A stretch of DNA of 39,327 nucleotides from Sphingomonas sp. (GCF_013812825.1 NZ_JACCSU010000029.1:1-39327), one strand, 5' to 3'; numbered from the stretch's first letter, positions 8,349 to 21,025 are shown. Program-made: numbers and translations. The notes: a model not told the origin generated them from the letters alone.

Positions 8349-9638
8349 ATGAGCGGCGACATTGGACATCTGCAGCGGCTGACCAACGAGCAGGTGGCGG
8401 CGCGCATCGCCTCCTACGGCGACGACGGCCGCTTCGAGGCTTCGCTGCGCCAACTGTGGGACGATGCCGGACCGGTCATCGAGGCCGCTGCGCGCACCCA
8501 CTTCGGCGACGATGTCGGATGCCTGGGCGCCAGGTATTTCACCCAGCCGGTCGACGAAGCATGGGTCCGCTCGGTCGCCGACCAGGGCCTGAAAATGTTC
8601 GCGGCCAAGCGCAGCGTTCCGGAGTTCACCGTCGCCCGCGCCCGCATGGTCCGCGACGTGGTTCGCGGGTTCGACGACTGCTTCGCCGGCCGCGCCGACG
8701 GCCGCATCGCGGCGATCGACACTTTCCACCGCATGATGAGCTTCAGCCTCGACATCATCCTCGCCCAGATCGCGCTGCTCGAGGCCAACGAAGCCGCCGA
8801 CCAGCGCGGCCGCCAGAGCGAGCAGTTCGAGCGCCGCGTCGCCGACCTCGTCCGCGCCAGCACCGAGCAGTCGAAGGCGCTGACCGACCGCACCCGCGCA
8901 ACCGCCGCTTCGGCCCGCGGGATGCTCGGCAAGACCAGCGAAGTCGCCGCTGCCGCCGAGCAGTCGGCGGTGGCGATGCGCGAGGCCGCGCAGACCGCCG
9001 CCGGACTGATCCGAGCGATCGAGGACGCGCGCACCGAGGTCGAGACCGCTGCAGACGTGGCGATTCGCGCCGGCGGGCAGGCCGAGCAAGCGGTCAAGGT
9101 GAGCCAGGCGCTGTCGAGCCACGTCGAAGCGATCGAATCGATCCTCAGCCTGATCCGCGACATCGCCGGCCAGACCAACTTGCTCGCCCTCAACGCGACC
9201 ATCGAGGCGGCCCGCGCGGGCGATGCCGGCCGCGGCTTCGCGGTCGTTGCCCAGGAAGTGAAGAGCCTCGCCTCGCAGACCGCTCGGGCGACCGACGACA
9301 TTACCAACAAGATCACCGCGATCCAGCAGGCGACCCGCCAGACCGTCGAGGCCAACAGCTCGATCCAGGGCACGGTCGAAGAGGTGCAGACCTCCGCCGA
9401 CCGGATCCGCGAAGCGATGGAGCTTCAGGCGCAGACGGTGACCATGATCACCGCCGCCGTCGACGAAACCGCGCTTGCCGCCGATTCAATGAGCTCGACG
9501 ATCGCCGCCATCCGCTCCGACACCGAGAATGTCGCCAAGGACATCGACGAGGTGGAGCACGGCTTCGGCCGCTTCAGCGAGCAGATCTCGGACTTCAAGT
9601 CGACGACCAAGGAGTTCGTCAGCGGCATCGCCGCCTGA
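8349..9638 (+). CDS. Soluble methyl-accepting chemotaxis protein with protoglobin-like N-terminus
   Basis: Cytoplasmic chemoreceptor of 429 residues with no membrane segment. Residues 1-145 are an all-helical domain whose layout resembles the protoglobin sensor of globin-coupled receptors. Residues 160-429 are a long signalling coiled coil. The hairpin tip, [21 protein letters not shown] followed by [15 protein letters not shown] (about 272-308), is the conserved contact for CheA and CheW. At the place where globin-coupled sensors carry the heme His, this protein reads QGLKMFAAK (79-87), so heme binding is doubtful. No C-terminal CheR/CheB tether (NWETF-like) is seen. ATG at 8349 is chosen over GTG at 8328 because GGAG lies at 8336-8339. 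No che genes are nearby. Confidence 0.85.
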   Translation: MSGDIGHLQRLTNEQVAARIASYGDDGRFEASLRQLWDDAGPVIEAAARTHFGDDVGCLGARYFTQPVDEAWVRSVADQGLKMFAAKRSVPEFTVARARMVRDVVRGFDDCFAGRADGRIAAIDTFHRMMSFSLDIILAQIALLEANEAADQRGRQSEQFERRVADLVRASTEQSKALTDRTRATAASARGMLGKTSEVAAAAEQSAVAMREAAQTAAGLIRAIEDARTEVETAADVAIRAGGQAEQAVKVSQALSSHVEAIESILSLIRDIAGQTNLLALNATIEAARAGDAGRGFAVVAQEVKSLASQTARATDDITNKITAIQQATRQTVEANSSIQGTVEEVQTSADRIREAMELQAQTVTMITAAVDETALAADSMSSTIAAIRSDTENVAKDIDEVEHGFGRFSEQISDFKSTTKEFVSGIAA

Positions 9639-9675
9639 TCTTTCCCCGGCCGCGGAGCGCGGCTAGTCGGGGCGA

Positions 9676-10380
9676 ATGAACATTCTTGTCACCGGAGCGA
9701 GCCGCGGCATCGGCGCGGCCGCGTACCACCTCCTCCGCTCGACCGGCCACGAAGTTATTGGTCATTCGACTCGCGGCACCGACGAGCTGGTCGCGGGCGA
9801 TCTCGCCGATCCGGAGGCTCCGCGGTCGTTGTGGGGGTCCGCGCTGAAACGATTCGGCGGCCAAGTCGACGCGCTTGTCAATAACGCCGGGATCTACGAG
9901 GCAGTCGCCGACGATGCTCCAGACGAGGAATGGCACTCCGCCTGGGAGCGCACCCTCACCATCAACCTCCAGGCAGCGGCCGACCTCAGCCGGTATGCGA
10001 TCGGCCACTTCCGCGACCGCGGAGGCGGCGGCAGGATCGTCAACGTCGCCAGCCGCGCAGCCTACCGCGGCGATTCGCCGCAGCACTGGCATTATGCGGC
10101 CTCGAAGGCGGCGCTGATCGCCATGACCAAGACCATCGCCCGCGGCTATGCGGCCGAGCAGATCCTCGCATTCGCGGTCTGCCCCGGGTTCACCGTGTCC
10201 GAAATGACCGACGAATATCTGGCCGGCCGCGGCGGCGCGCAGATCGTCGCCGACATTCCGCTGGGCCGAGTCGCGACGACCGACGAGGTCGCCGAGGCCA
10301 TTCGCTGGCTGGCGGTCGCTGCGCCGGCGTCGGCGACCGGCACGGTGGTCGATGTCAACGGTGCCAGCTACGTCCGATGA
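9676..10380 (+). CDS. Short-chain dehydrogenase/reductase (SDR)
   Basis: Oxidoreductase of 234 residues with the classical SDR pattern: cofactor motif TGASRGIG (residues 6-13), NNAG near 76-79, a Ser in NVASRAAY, and the catalytic YAASK. The substrate cannot be told from sequence; FabG-like and sugar or steroid dehydrogenases share these motifs. The stop overlaps the prmA start as ATGA, so the two are co-translated, although no functional link between them is known. Confidence 0.9.
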   Translation: MNILVTGASRGIGAAAYHLLRSTGHEVIGHSTRGTDELVAGDLADPEAPRSLWGSALKRFGGQVDALVNNAGIYEAVADDAPDEEWHSAWERTLTINLQAAADLSRYAIGHFRDRGGGGRIVNVASRAAYRGDSPQHWHYAASKAALIAMTKTIARGYAAEQILAFAVCPGFTVSEMTDEYLAGRGGAQIVADIPLGRVATTDEVAEAIRWLAVAAPASATGTVVDVNGASYVR

Positions 10381-11288
10381 GCTGGCGGGCGACCCTGCCG
10401 TGCACGCGCGTCCAGGCGGAATCGCTGCCCGACCCTCATGAGCTGATGCCGATGGGGGACTCGCAGCCGGTGCTGGTCGCCGACGAGCCGGACCCCGACC
10501 GGCCCAATGAATGGCTGCTGCACGCTTATTTCGACAAGCAACCGTCGGCGGAGGTGCTGGAAGCGCTCGCGCGCCTGGGATGCGGCGCGGCCAAGGTCGA
10601 GCAGCTCGGCGAGGACGACTGGGTGGAGATGAGCCAGTCCGGGCTGCAGCCGATCCGGGCCGGCCGCTTTGTCGTCCATACTCCGACCCACCGCGGCGCC
10701 GCTCCGACCGGCAGCACGGCCTTCGAGATCGACGCCAGCCTCGCCTTCGGCACCGGCCAGCATGCGACCACCTCGGGCTGCCTCGAGGCGCTCGACAAGC
10801 TTGAGAGCGACGGGCGCCATTTCGCCAACATCGCCGACGTCGGCACCGGTACCGGCCTGCTTGCATTCGCCGCGCTGGCGCTGTGGCCCGCAGCGCGCTG
10901 CATCGCGACCGACATCGATTCCGTCGCGATCGAAGTTGCGCGCGACAACGCGGCGATCAACGGCATCAAGCTCGGGCACGGAACCGGCGAACTGCTGCTG
11001 GCCGTCGCGGACGGCATGGAATCGCCGCTGGTCGCCGCGCGCGCGCCCTTCGACCTGATCATCGGCAACATTCTCGCCGGCCCGTTGATCGAGCTCGCGC
11101 CCGACTTCGCCGGAGCGCTGTTGGATGAAGGCACCGTCATCCTCGCCGGGCTGCTCGACACCCAGGCGGACGCGGTCATCCGCGCCTATGACGAGTGCGG
11201 CTTCAGCCTCGCTGACCGCCGTCCTGGGGAATGGCCGGTGCTGACCCTGGCGAAGGCTCGCTCGAAACTCCCAACTGGCTCATCATGA
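10377..11288 (+). CDS. prmA: Ribosomal protein L11 methyltransferase
   Basis: SAM-dependent enzyme of 303 residues that trimethylates ribosomal protein L11. The substrate-binding N-terminal domain covers about residues 1-110. Then come FEIDASLAFGTGQHATT, SAM motif I (ADVGTGTGLLAFAA), the acidic motif II (CIATDIDSVA) and NILAGPLIELAP, which is the PrmA N-I-L-A block. Its ATG at 10377 lies inside the SDR stop. Its 3' end overlaps the end of the convergent S9 peptidase gene by 86 bases. Confidence 0.95.
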   Translation: MSWRATLPCTRVQAESLPDPHELMPMGDSQPVLVADEPDPDRPNEWLLHAYFDKQPSAEVLEALARLGCGAAKVEQLGEDDWVEMSQSGLQPIRAGRFVVHTPTHRGAAPTGSTAFEIDASLAFGTGQHATTSGCLEALDKLESDGRHFANIADVGTGTGLLAFAALALWPAARCIATDIDSVAIEVARDNAAINGIKLGHGTGELLLAVADGMESPLVAARAPFDLIIGNILAGPLIELAPDFAGALLDEGTVILAGLLDTQADAVIRAYDECGFSLADRRPGEWPVLTLAKARSKLPTGSS

Positions 11289-13377
11289 ACGCGTAATATT
11301 CTGCGATCGAACGGTAACGCCGGAAGCGCCCTGACTTGCCGCCATGGCCGGCTTCCATGTTGACCCGAAACAGCAGCGGGTTGCGGTCGGTCTTGGTTGC
11401 CCGCAGGCGAGCGACATATTTCGCCGGCTCATAGTACTGCACCTGGCTGTCCCACAGCCCGGTGCCAACGAACATCGCAGGATAAGCCTGTGGGCGGATC
11501 TGATCGTACGGCGAATAGGAGAGCATATAATCGTAGAACTGCCGCTCAGCGGGATTTCCCCATTCGTCATACTCGTTGGTGGTAAGCGGAATCGACGCAT
11601 CGAGCATGGTCGTCACCACATCGACGAACGGCACGTGCGAGATGATCACGCGATAGTCTTGCGGAGCCATATTCGCGACCGCGCCCACCAGCAGGCCCCC
11701 GGCGCTTCCGCCCTGCGCCGCTACCCGGTTCTTCGCGGCATAGCCCTGGCTGGTCAGGAAGCGCGTCGCGTCGATGAAGTCGGTGAAACTGTTTTTCTTG
11801 TTCAGCAGGCGTCCCTGGTCGTACCAGGCGCGGCCCATTTCCTGTCCGCCGCGGATATGCGCGATCGCATAGACCATGCCGCGGTCGAGTAGGCTCGGGA
11901 TTTGCGGCTGCCACGCCGGGTCGGTCGAGTAGCCGTAGCTGCCGTAGCCATATTGGAGCATCGCCGCGGTTCCATCGCGCGTGAAGCCCTTGCGATAGAC
12001 AAGCGACACCGGCACCTTGGTGCCGTCGCGCGCGGGCGCCCACACCCGCTCGGTCACATAGTTGGCCGGATCATAATTCGGTGACGGGGTGCGTTTGAGG
12101 ATCGTGCGGACGCCGGTCCGCGAATCCACTTCGTAGGTAATCTTGGGAGTCGTCAGCGAGTCATAGGTGTAGCGGAGCTTTGTGCTTGCGACTTCGAGAT
12201 TGTCGCCGAGGCTCATCGTGTAGGCGGGCTCCTCAGAACTGACGAGGCTGCTTGCGCCGCTGTTGGCGAGCAGCCGCAGGCGCTTGTTGCCGGCGGCGCG
12301 CTCCTCGATGCCGATGAAGCTGTTGAACGGCTGGAAACCCTCGATGAACACCTTGGGATCGTGCGGGACGAGGTCTGCCCAGGCGCTCCGGCCGCCGGCG
12401 TTCGCCGAGTCCCCTACCGTCATCAGCCGGTAATTGGGCGCGTTCCAATTGGTGCGGATCACCCAACGGTTGCCGACATGGTCGGCGGTGTAGAGGAAGT
12501 CGCGCTCACGCGGCGCCAGCACCGTGAACTCCCTGGGCCTGGAAGCACTCGTGCAGCGCTGCTCGTTGCTGACCGTGCCGCCGAGGAAAATGCAGATGAA
12601 CTTGTCGTCGCTGGTGCGGCCGATGCCCATGTAGAAGCTGTCGTCTTTTTCTTCGTAGATCAGGCGATCGGCCGAAGCGGCGGTTCCAAGCACGTGTGCC
12701 TTCACCCGCTTGCTGAGCAGGGTCACCGGATCCTTTTCGACGTAATAGATGGTGCGATTGTCGTCCGCCCAGACGAGGTTCGGTTCGACGTTCTCGACGG
12801 TGTCGGGAAGGACCCTGCCGGTCGCGAGCTCCTTGACCTTCATCTTGTATTGCCGGCGGCCAACAAGGTCCTCGGCATAAGCGAGCAGGCGGTTGTCCTG
12901 GCTGACGGCCTAGTCGCTGATGGCGAAGAAGCCGTGCCCCTTGGCCATCGCCGGCTGATCGAGCATCACCTGCTCGCGCGCCTTCATGCTGCCCTTGCGG
13001 CGAGCGACCACCGGATAGTCGCCGCCGACCTCGTAGCGCGTGTAATAATAATACCCACGCTCGCGCACCGGGACGCTGGAATCGTCCTGCTTGATGCGGC
13101 CGACAATCTCCGAATACAGCTTGTCCTCGAGCGGCTTCAGCGGCGCCAGGACCGCGTCCGCATAGGCGTTTTCGGCACTGAGATAGGCGAGCATCTCCGG
13201 CTGCTTTCGAGCGTCGTCGCGCAGCCAATAATATTCGTCGTTGCGCTCGACCGGGCCTTTGACGGTGAACGGCTTCTTCGCGACCACCGGCGGTGTGGGC
13301 GCCGTCGGCGGCGCAGCTTGGGCGTGCAGCAGCGCTGGAGCGGCGGCAAGCACCAGCAGAATCATCAATCGTTTCAT
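11203..13377 (-). pseudogene. Oligopeptidase B-type S9 peptidase with an internal in-frame amber stop
   Basis: Serine peptidase of the prolyl oligopeptidase family (S9A, oligopeptidase B-like), 724 codons long in total. The N-terminal piece (13377-12910) has a signal peptide (MKRLMILLVLAAAPALLHAQ) and the family stretch NDEYYWLRDDARKQPEMLAYL. It ends at TAG, codon 156. Reading on in the same frame without any shift gives AVSQDNRLLAYAEDLVGRRQY and then the whole beta-propeller and hydrolase domain. The triad is intact: Ser558 in GGSAGG, Asp643 in GTGLWDSQV, His678 in MEAGHGG. Related proteins usually have Tyr where the TAG stands, one base away. So this is a very recent pseudogene, a sequencing error or a readthrough case. 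The first ATG has GGGAGGGATC upstream. A downstream restart at ATG 12843 would lack the secretion signal. Confidence 0.82.
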
Positions 13378-13435
13378 GATCCCTCCCGGGAACTCCAAAA
13401 ATGTCCTCGCATGGCAATAGGGCTGTTCAGCAAGG

Positions 13436-16183
<2,748 letters not shown>

Positions 16184-16187
<4 letters not shown>

Positions 16188-16702
16188 GGGAGCTCCTTAG
16201 CCATCTCGGCGAGCTTGGCGACACTGTTCATGTTGCGGCTCGTTCCCGTCGCGGTGGCCGGGATGCGCAGCTTCGAGCGGCCGAGCAAGGTGCCGCGATA
16301 ATCGGTGTAGATCTCGCGCTTGCCGAGCGCGAGCCGCTCGCCATCGAGCCCCTTGGCCGCGTCGAGCGCGTCCCTGGGCGGCGCATCGGGCAGGAAGGTG
16401 ACCAACACTCGCCGGCCGGGCGCGTCCTTGAACGGATTGGCCTTGACGACCGCGGCCAGCTCAGCGGCGGTACGGACCATCACCGCGACGGGCTTGCCCA
16501 TATGCTCGGCCAGGCGTTTCTCGAGCGCAGCCCGGACCGCCGCTTCGCTCTTGCCGCTGGTGAAGACGAGGTTGCCGCTGGCGATGAACGTTCGTGGGCT
16601 TGCGAAACCGAGGTCCTCGGCGATGCTTTTCAACTCGGCCATCGGCAGCTTGGACGTCCCGCCGACATTCACCGCGCGGAGCAGCGCGACGTAAGCCGTC
16701 AC
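16184..16702 (-). CDS. DUF1697 family protein
   Basis: Protein of 172 residues matching DUF1697: opening YVALLRAVNVGGTSKLPMAELKS in the N-terminus, then TFIASGNLVFTS and a C-terminal LRIPATATGTSRNMNSVAKLAEM. The family has no firm function; its conserved RxxNVGG and TxRNxNT motifs suggest a small-molecule or nucleic-acid binding fold. The start is GTG at 16702, overlapping the recN stop (GTGA). The end overlaps the dienelactone hydrolase start (ATGA). Confidence 0.88.
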
Positions 16703-18351
16703 GCCGCCTCCAGCAGCCGGGCGGCCTGGGCGCGGGCCTCGTCGGTGACCAGCGCGCCCGACAGCATCCGGGCGATCTCCTCGCGCCGCTCGGATTCGTC
16801 GAGGCGGCGGACCAGCGTGCGGGCGCCCTCGGACCCGTGCGCTTTCTCGATCCGGTAATGGTGCGCGGCGCGCGCCGCGACCTGCGGCGAGTGAGTGACG
16901 ACCAGCACCTGCGAATCCCGCGCGAGCCGGGCAAGGCGCTCGCCGATCGCGCTCGCCACCGCTCCGCCGACGCCGCGGTCGATCTCGTCGAAGATCATCG
17001 TCGAGGCGGTCCCGGCCTCGGCCAGCGCGACCTTGAGGGCGAGAATGAAGCGCGACAGCTCGCCGCCGCTGGCGATGCGGGTCAGCGGGCCGAACGGAGC
17101 GCCGGGGTTGGTCGAGACCTCGAATTCGACTCGATCGGTGCCCGACGGGCCGGCCTCGGTTGGTGCAATCGCGGTTCGGAAGCGCGCGGAATCGAGCTTC
17201 AATGGGGCGAGCTCCCCCGCCACCGCTGCGTCCAGAGCCTTGGCTCCCGCCTGCCGCGCCGAGCTCAGGGCTTCGGCCGCTTGCGAATAGGCCGCGCGTG
17301 CCGCGAGCAGCTCGGAATCGAGCCGGGCGATGCGCTCGCCGCCTTGCTCGATCAGCGCCAGCTGGCCGCGCATCTGCTCGCCGAGCGCATTCAGAGCGTC
17401 GGCCTCGACCCGGTGCTTGCGGGCGAGTGCGCGGATCTCGAACAGCCGCGCTTCGACCGCTTCCAGCCGCGCCGGATCGAACGCCAGCGCATCGGCCGCG
17501 CGGGCGATCCGGTCCTCGCCCTCGCAGGCCTCGATCAGCGCCCGGTCGAGCGACGCCAGCGCTTCGGCGAGCAGCGGATGGTCGGCGGCGCCACGCTCGA
17601 TCCGCCGGGCCGCCAGCCGCAGTTTCGCCAAGGCGCCGTCCGAGCCGCCGAGCAGTTCGTCGAGGCCGCTCAGCGCTTCCCCCGCCTTGGCCCCGGCCTG
17701 CATCGCCGATCGCTCTTCGGCCAGCCTGGTTTCTTCGCCAGCTTGGGGGGCCAGCACCTCGATCTCCGCCGACGCATGGCTCAGCCAGTCGCGGTCGCGC
17801 TCGGATTCGGCGGCGTCGGCCCGCGCTTGGCCGAGCTCGCGCTCGATCCGGGTGACCTCGGCCCAGGCGGCGGCGACCCGGCCGGTGTCGATCCTGCGGA
17901 ACGCATCGAGCAATTGCCGGTGGCCCTTGGGGTTGAGCAGGCCGCGGTCGTCATGCTGGCCGTGGACCTCGATGCTGACCGCGGCGATATCGCGCAGCAC
18001 CGCGGCCGAGACCGGAGTCCCGCCGGCGAACGCCCGGCTGCCGCCGTCGGCTTTCAGCGTCCGCCGAAGCAGCAGCGGCTCGCCGGCCTCGGTTTCAACA
18101 CCGAGCTCGACGAGCAAAGCGTGGACCGAATGCCCGCTCGGCATGTCCAGCTCGGCTGAGACCGACGCCGTATCGCGGCCGTGGCGAACGAGGCCGGCGT
18201 CGGCGCGCAGGCCGAGCGCCAGCCCCAATGCGTCGAGCAGGATCGACTTGCCGGCGCCGGTCTCGCCGGTGAGGACTCCAAGGCCAGGTTCGAACTCGAG
18301 CTCGAGCCGGTCGACCAGAACGACGTCCCGGATGGCGAGCTGCCTCAGCAC
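16699..18351 (-). CDS. recN: DNA repair protein RecN
   Basis: SMC-like ATPase of 550 residues acting early in RecA-dependent double-strand break repair. The N-terminus reads MLRQLAIRDVVLVDRLELEF with Walker A GETGAGKS (about 29-36). The central coiled-coil arms are rich in Ala, Glu and Arg. The C-terminal lobe has the ABC signature SGGELSRFILAL and Walker B TMIFDEIDRGVGG. The start is GTG at 18351, with GGTGGG eight bases upstream. It lies 25 bases after bamD. No LexA-type site was recognised upstream. Confidence 0.97.
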   Translation of the reverse strand: MLRQLAIRDVVLVDRLELEFEPGLGVLTGETGAGKSILLDALGLALGLRADAGLVRHGRDTASVSAELDMPSGHSVHALLVELGVETEAGEPLLLRRTLKADGGSRAFAGGTPVSAAVLRDIAAVSIEVHGQHDDRGLLNPKGHRQLLDAFRRIDTGRVAAAWAEVTRIERELGQARADAAESERDRDWLSHASAEIEVLAPQAGEETRLAEERSAMQAGAKAGEALSGLDELLGGSDGALAKLRLAARRIERGAADHPLLAEALASLDRALIEACEGEDRIARAADALAFDPARLEAVEARLFEIRALARKHRVEADALNALGEQMRGQLALIEQGGERIARLDSELLAARAAYSQAAEALSSARQAGAKALDAAVAGELAPLKLDSARFRTAIAPTEAGPSGTDRVEFEVSTNPGAPFGPLTRIASGGELSRFILALKVALAEAGTASTMIFDEIDRGVGGAVASAIGERLARLARDSQVLVVTHSPQVAARAAHHYRIEKAHGSEGARTLVRRLDESERREEIARMLSGALVTDEARAQAARLLEAA

Positions 18352-18376
18352 GGCTTCGACCCACCCGCCATGTTTG

Positions 18377-19171
18377 TCAGCTGCGCCGGGTCTGGCCCCG
18401 CGGCTCTTTGTAGTAAATCAGCCGGTAGGCGCGGTGGTACCAGACGCTGTCCGGATAATTGGCGCCGAGGACGACCGCGGCTTTCCGAGCCTCGACCGGG
18501 ATCCCGAGCGCCAGGTAGGATTCGACCAGCCGGTGGAGCGCTTCGGGCGTGTGGCTGGTGGTCTGGTACTTCTCGATCACGGTGCGGAACCGGTTGGTCG
18601 CGGCGAGCCAGTTGCCGGACCGCTGGTAGAAGCGCCCGATCTCCATCTCCTTGCCGGCGAGATGGTCGTTGATCAGGTCGAGCTTGACCCGAGCGTCGGC
18701 GGCGTAGCGGCTCTCGGGATAGCGGCGAACGAGCTCACCGAAGGCGTCGGCCGCCTGCTGGGTGATGCGCTGGTCGCGGGTTACGTCCTCCATCTGCTGA
18801 TAATGGCTCATCGCCACCAGATAGTGGGCGTAGGGCGCTTCCCTGTTGCCGGGATGGATGGTGAGGAAGCGCCGGGCCGAGCTGATCGCCTCGGGATATT
18901 TGCGCGCCAGATAGTAGCTGAAGGCGCTCATCAGCTGGGCTCGCCGCGCCCACACCGAATAGGGGTGCTGGCGCTCGACCTCGTCGAAGAGCTTGGCCGA
19001 CTCCTCGTACTGGCCCTGGTCCATGCGCTGCTTGGCGAGCGCATAGAGCGTGTTGACGTCGCGGGCGATATAGGCGGTGTCGGCGGCGGACTTGTTGCGG
19101 GCGCAGCCGGCGATGGGAAGGACGAGCGCGCAGGCGATCAGCGCCGCAGCGCTACGATGGAATGTGGACAT
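18377..19171 (-). CDS. bamD: Outer membrane assembly lipoprotein BamD
   Basis: Essential lipoprotein of the BAM complex, which inserts beta-barrel proteins into the outer membrane. It has 264 residues. The lipoprotein signal MSTFHRSAAALIACALV ends in lipobox LPIAGC. Tetratricopeptide-type helical repeats follow (YALAKQRMDQGQYEESAKLF, SYYLARKYPEAISSARRFL, AADAFGELVRRYPESRYAADA), the BamD/ComL pattern. ATG at 19171 has GAGG nine bases upstream and directly starts the signal peptide; longer in-frame extensions are not credible. recN follows at 25 bases. The 174-base gap upstream to the L,D-transpeptidase gene could hold a promoter, but none was recognised. Confidence 0.95.
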   Translation of the reverse strand: MSTFHRSAAALIACALVLPIAGCARNKSAADTAYIARDVNTLYALAKQRMDQGQYEESAKLFDEVERQHPYSVWARRAQLMSAFSYYLARKYPEAISSARRFLTIHPGNREAPYAHYLVAMSHYQQMEDVTRDQRITQQAADAFGELVRRYPESRYAADARVKLDLINDHLAGKEMEIGRFYQRSGNWLAATNRFRTVIEKYQTTSHTPEALHRLVESYLALGIPVEARKAAVVLGANYPDSVWYHRAYRLIYYKEPRGQTRRS

Positions 19172-19345
19172 GGCAACCTCATTAGCGTGGCCCCCGGCGA
19201 AGGCCAAGCGGCGAGATGGCAAGCCGGCGATGAACCCCGAATGTCTCTTGGCGAAATCTCGCAGGAAGCCCCCTAGCCACCGCTCCCAGGGGAGTAGGCC
19301 TGCGGTCAGCCCCCGGAACGCCGATCGCAAATCAGGCGCGGCGTC

Positions 19346-20710
19346 CTAGCGCGCCGCGAGCTCGTAATCCGCGGCTCCATCGAGGTCGTAGACGTCGTCG
19401 GTGAAGGTCAGCCGAGCGCCATCCGACCGGACCGTCAGATAGGTGAGGAACACCGGGACGCCCTGAGCGAGCTGGACGTGCTGCTCGGGCGCCGACGAGG
19501 GCGCCACCGGGGAGCGGCCGAGCAGCCAGCGGGCGAAACGCGGCGCGTCCTCGAGCCGGACGCAGCCGTTGCTCAAGGTCCGCTTGCTGGCGTTGAACAG
19601 CTCCTTCTGCGGCGTGTCGTGGAGGTAGATGCCGACCGGGTTGGCGAAGGAGAATTTGAAATCGCCCATGGAATTGGCCGGACCGGGCTTCTGGCGCACC
19701 CGGATTCGCTCGCGGCCCGCCGCCACGGCCTTCCAGTCGATCTTCTCCGGCGCCAGGCGCGGCGCATTGTCAGCCCAGTTGAGGACGACCTCATAGCCGC
19801 GCGCCTGCAAGTAGGACGTGCCCTGGTTCAGAACGTTGGGAGCGATCAGGCTCCGGACCAGATCGTCCGGCACGTTCCAGTAGGGATTGAAGGTCGCAAA
19901 GTGGATCATGCTGGCGATCATCGGCGTCTTCTGCTCGCGCTTGCCGACGATCACTTTCATCGAATCGCGCACCTGCCCGTCCTCGAACATGAAAAGCTGC
20001 TGCGAGGCGACGTCGACGACGACGTACCGGCCGCTCGACGGGAAGGCGCGGGCCCGCTCGAGGTTGGCCATCACCCGGCGGTCGAGAACGCCGCCGGTCA
20101 TCTGCGCCAGGTTCCAGGCCGCGTCGCGAAGCTGGGCATAGACCGGATTGACGTCGGAGACGGAGCGCACATGGCTGACGAGATGAGGGGCGGACGCGGT
20201 TTCCCTGAGGATTGCGTCGACCGCGGTCGGACGGGCGATTTCGTCGGTCCCGTAGAGCACTCCGCGCGACGGGGAGCGGACCGCCTGGACGTAGCGCACC
20301 CACGCGGTCGACAGCAGGCGATCGGCGTGGAGCATCGCCGGCGGGCCGCCAAATTGCGCATTGCGGATCGCCTGCTGGAGGCCGGCGGCAAGTCGCGGCC
20401 CCTCGGCGAAGCCGTCGACCGTGGAGCGGTGAAGGATCGACAGGAACTGGGTCGCGGCGTCGCTGCGCGGCCCCGCCCGGAACCAGATCGGGGTGTTGCC
20501 GCGGTTCTCGTAGAACCGGATCACGGCGCCGGATGCCGGCACCGGCGGCGGGGTCAGCGCGGGCTGCCAGGGCGCCGGCTGCAACGGCGCCGGCTGCGCC
20601 CATGGCGTCCACTGCGCCGAAGCCGGCGCCGCAACGACCGCAGCCGCTAGAGCGACGGCAGCCAGGCCGGCGTGCGTTGACAGCAAGTTGGGACGAAACG
20701 GCACTGGCAT
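19346..20710 (-). CDS. L,D-transpeptidase (YkuD domain), periplasmic
   Basis: Murein-remodelling enzyme of about 454 residues. A signal peptide ends near AAPASAQ. A Pro/Gln/Trp-rich linker (about 34-60) leads to an N-terminal YcbB-like scaffold region, then the YkuD catalytic domain beginning at RYVVVDVASQQLFMFEDG. The active site is IYLHDTPQ (His near 364) and SNGCVRL (Cys near 383), with Asn in place of the commoner His of SHGC. Such enzymes make 3-3 cross-links or attach lipoproteins to murein. AGGAG directly touches the ATG at 20710, so translation more likely begins at the GTG two codons on (20704), six bases from that site. It is followed by bamD. Confidence 0.92.
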   Translation of the reverse strand: MPVPFRPNLLSTHAGLAAVALAAAVVAAPASAQWTPWAQPAPLQPAPWQPALTPPPVPASGAVIRFYENRGNTPIWFRAGPRSDAATQFLSILHRSTVDGFAEGPRLAAGLQQAIRNAQFGGPPAMLHADRLLSTAWVRYVQAVRSPSRGVLYGTDEIARPTAVDAILRETASAPHLVSHVRSVSDVNPVYAQLRDAAWNLAQMTGGVLDRRVMANLERARAFPSSGRYVVVDVASQQLFMFEDGQVRDSMKVIVGKREQKTPMIASMIHFATFNPYWNVPDDLVRSLIAPNVLNQGTSYLQARGYEVVLNWADNAPRLAPEKIDWKAVAAGRERIRVRQKPGPANSMGDFKFSFANPVGIYLHDTPQKELFNASKRTLSNGCVRLEDAPRFARWLLGRSPVAPSSAPEQHVQLAQGVPVFLTYLTVRSDGARLTFTDDVYDLDGAADYELAAR

Positions 20711-20745
20711 CTCCTAAAACTGCCGGAACCCTGGTCGATAACAGC

Positions 20746-20940
20746 TTACCGTGAGATGAATCCGGAAACTGCCCACCCGAAAAGTACGACGGCCAGGGTC
20801 AGGGAAGCCGCCATCAGTGTCCAGCCGAGCGGCCGCAGCACCCGGCGCTCCCAGGCGGCCAGCGGCTTGTTCCGGCCCAGCCGGAGCATCACGAAACCGG
20901 CGAGGAAGCCGAACAGGAAGGCGGCGAAGGCTGGCCACAT
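20746..20940 (-). CDS. Small two-helix membrane protein
   Basis: A 64-residue protein of unknown function with two hydrophobic helices (about residues 3-19 and 39-60), separated by the basic loop RLGRNKPLAAWERRVLRPLG. An in-frame stop lies just upstream, so ATG at 20940 is the first possible start; no good Shine-Dalgarno is visible. It sits 85 bases after secF and 35 bases before the L,D-transpeptidase gene, on the same strand. The alternating hydrophobic pattern argues that it is real, but evidence is modest and no family is recognised. Confidence 0.55.
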   Translation of the reverse strand: MWPAFAAFLFGFLAGFVMLRLGRNKPLAAWERRVLRPLGWTLMAASLTLAVVLFGWAVSGFISR

Positions 20941-21025
20941 GAGGAGCGTCTAGCGCGGGAGGGCCGCTCGGGCATCGAATCTTCGGGTCCATGGCCCTGT
21001 CGCCGACAAACCGGGGCCGAGACGC

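Noticed and set aside
11203-13377. Genetic recoding (TAG as sense codon) in the S9 peptidase gene
   Set aside because: Other genes here (DsbA-like, cytochrome c, beta-helix protein, nrdB) end properly at TAG, so general reassignment is ruled out; only local readthrough, error or mutation remain.
16594-18159. Long plus-strand open frame opposite recN
   Set aside because: Shadow of recN caused by high GC; no motifs, Arg/Gly-rich.
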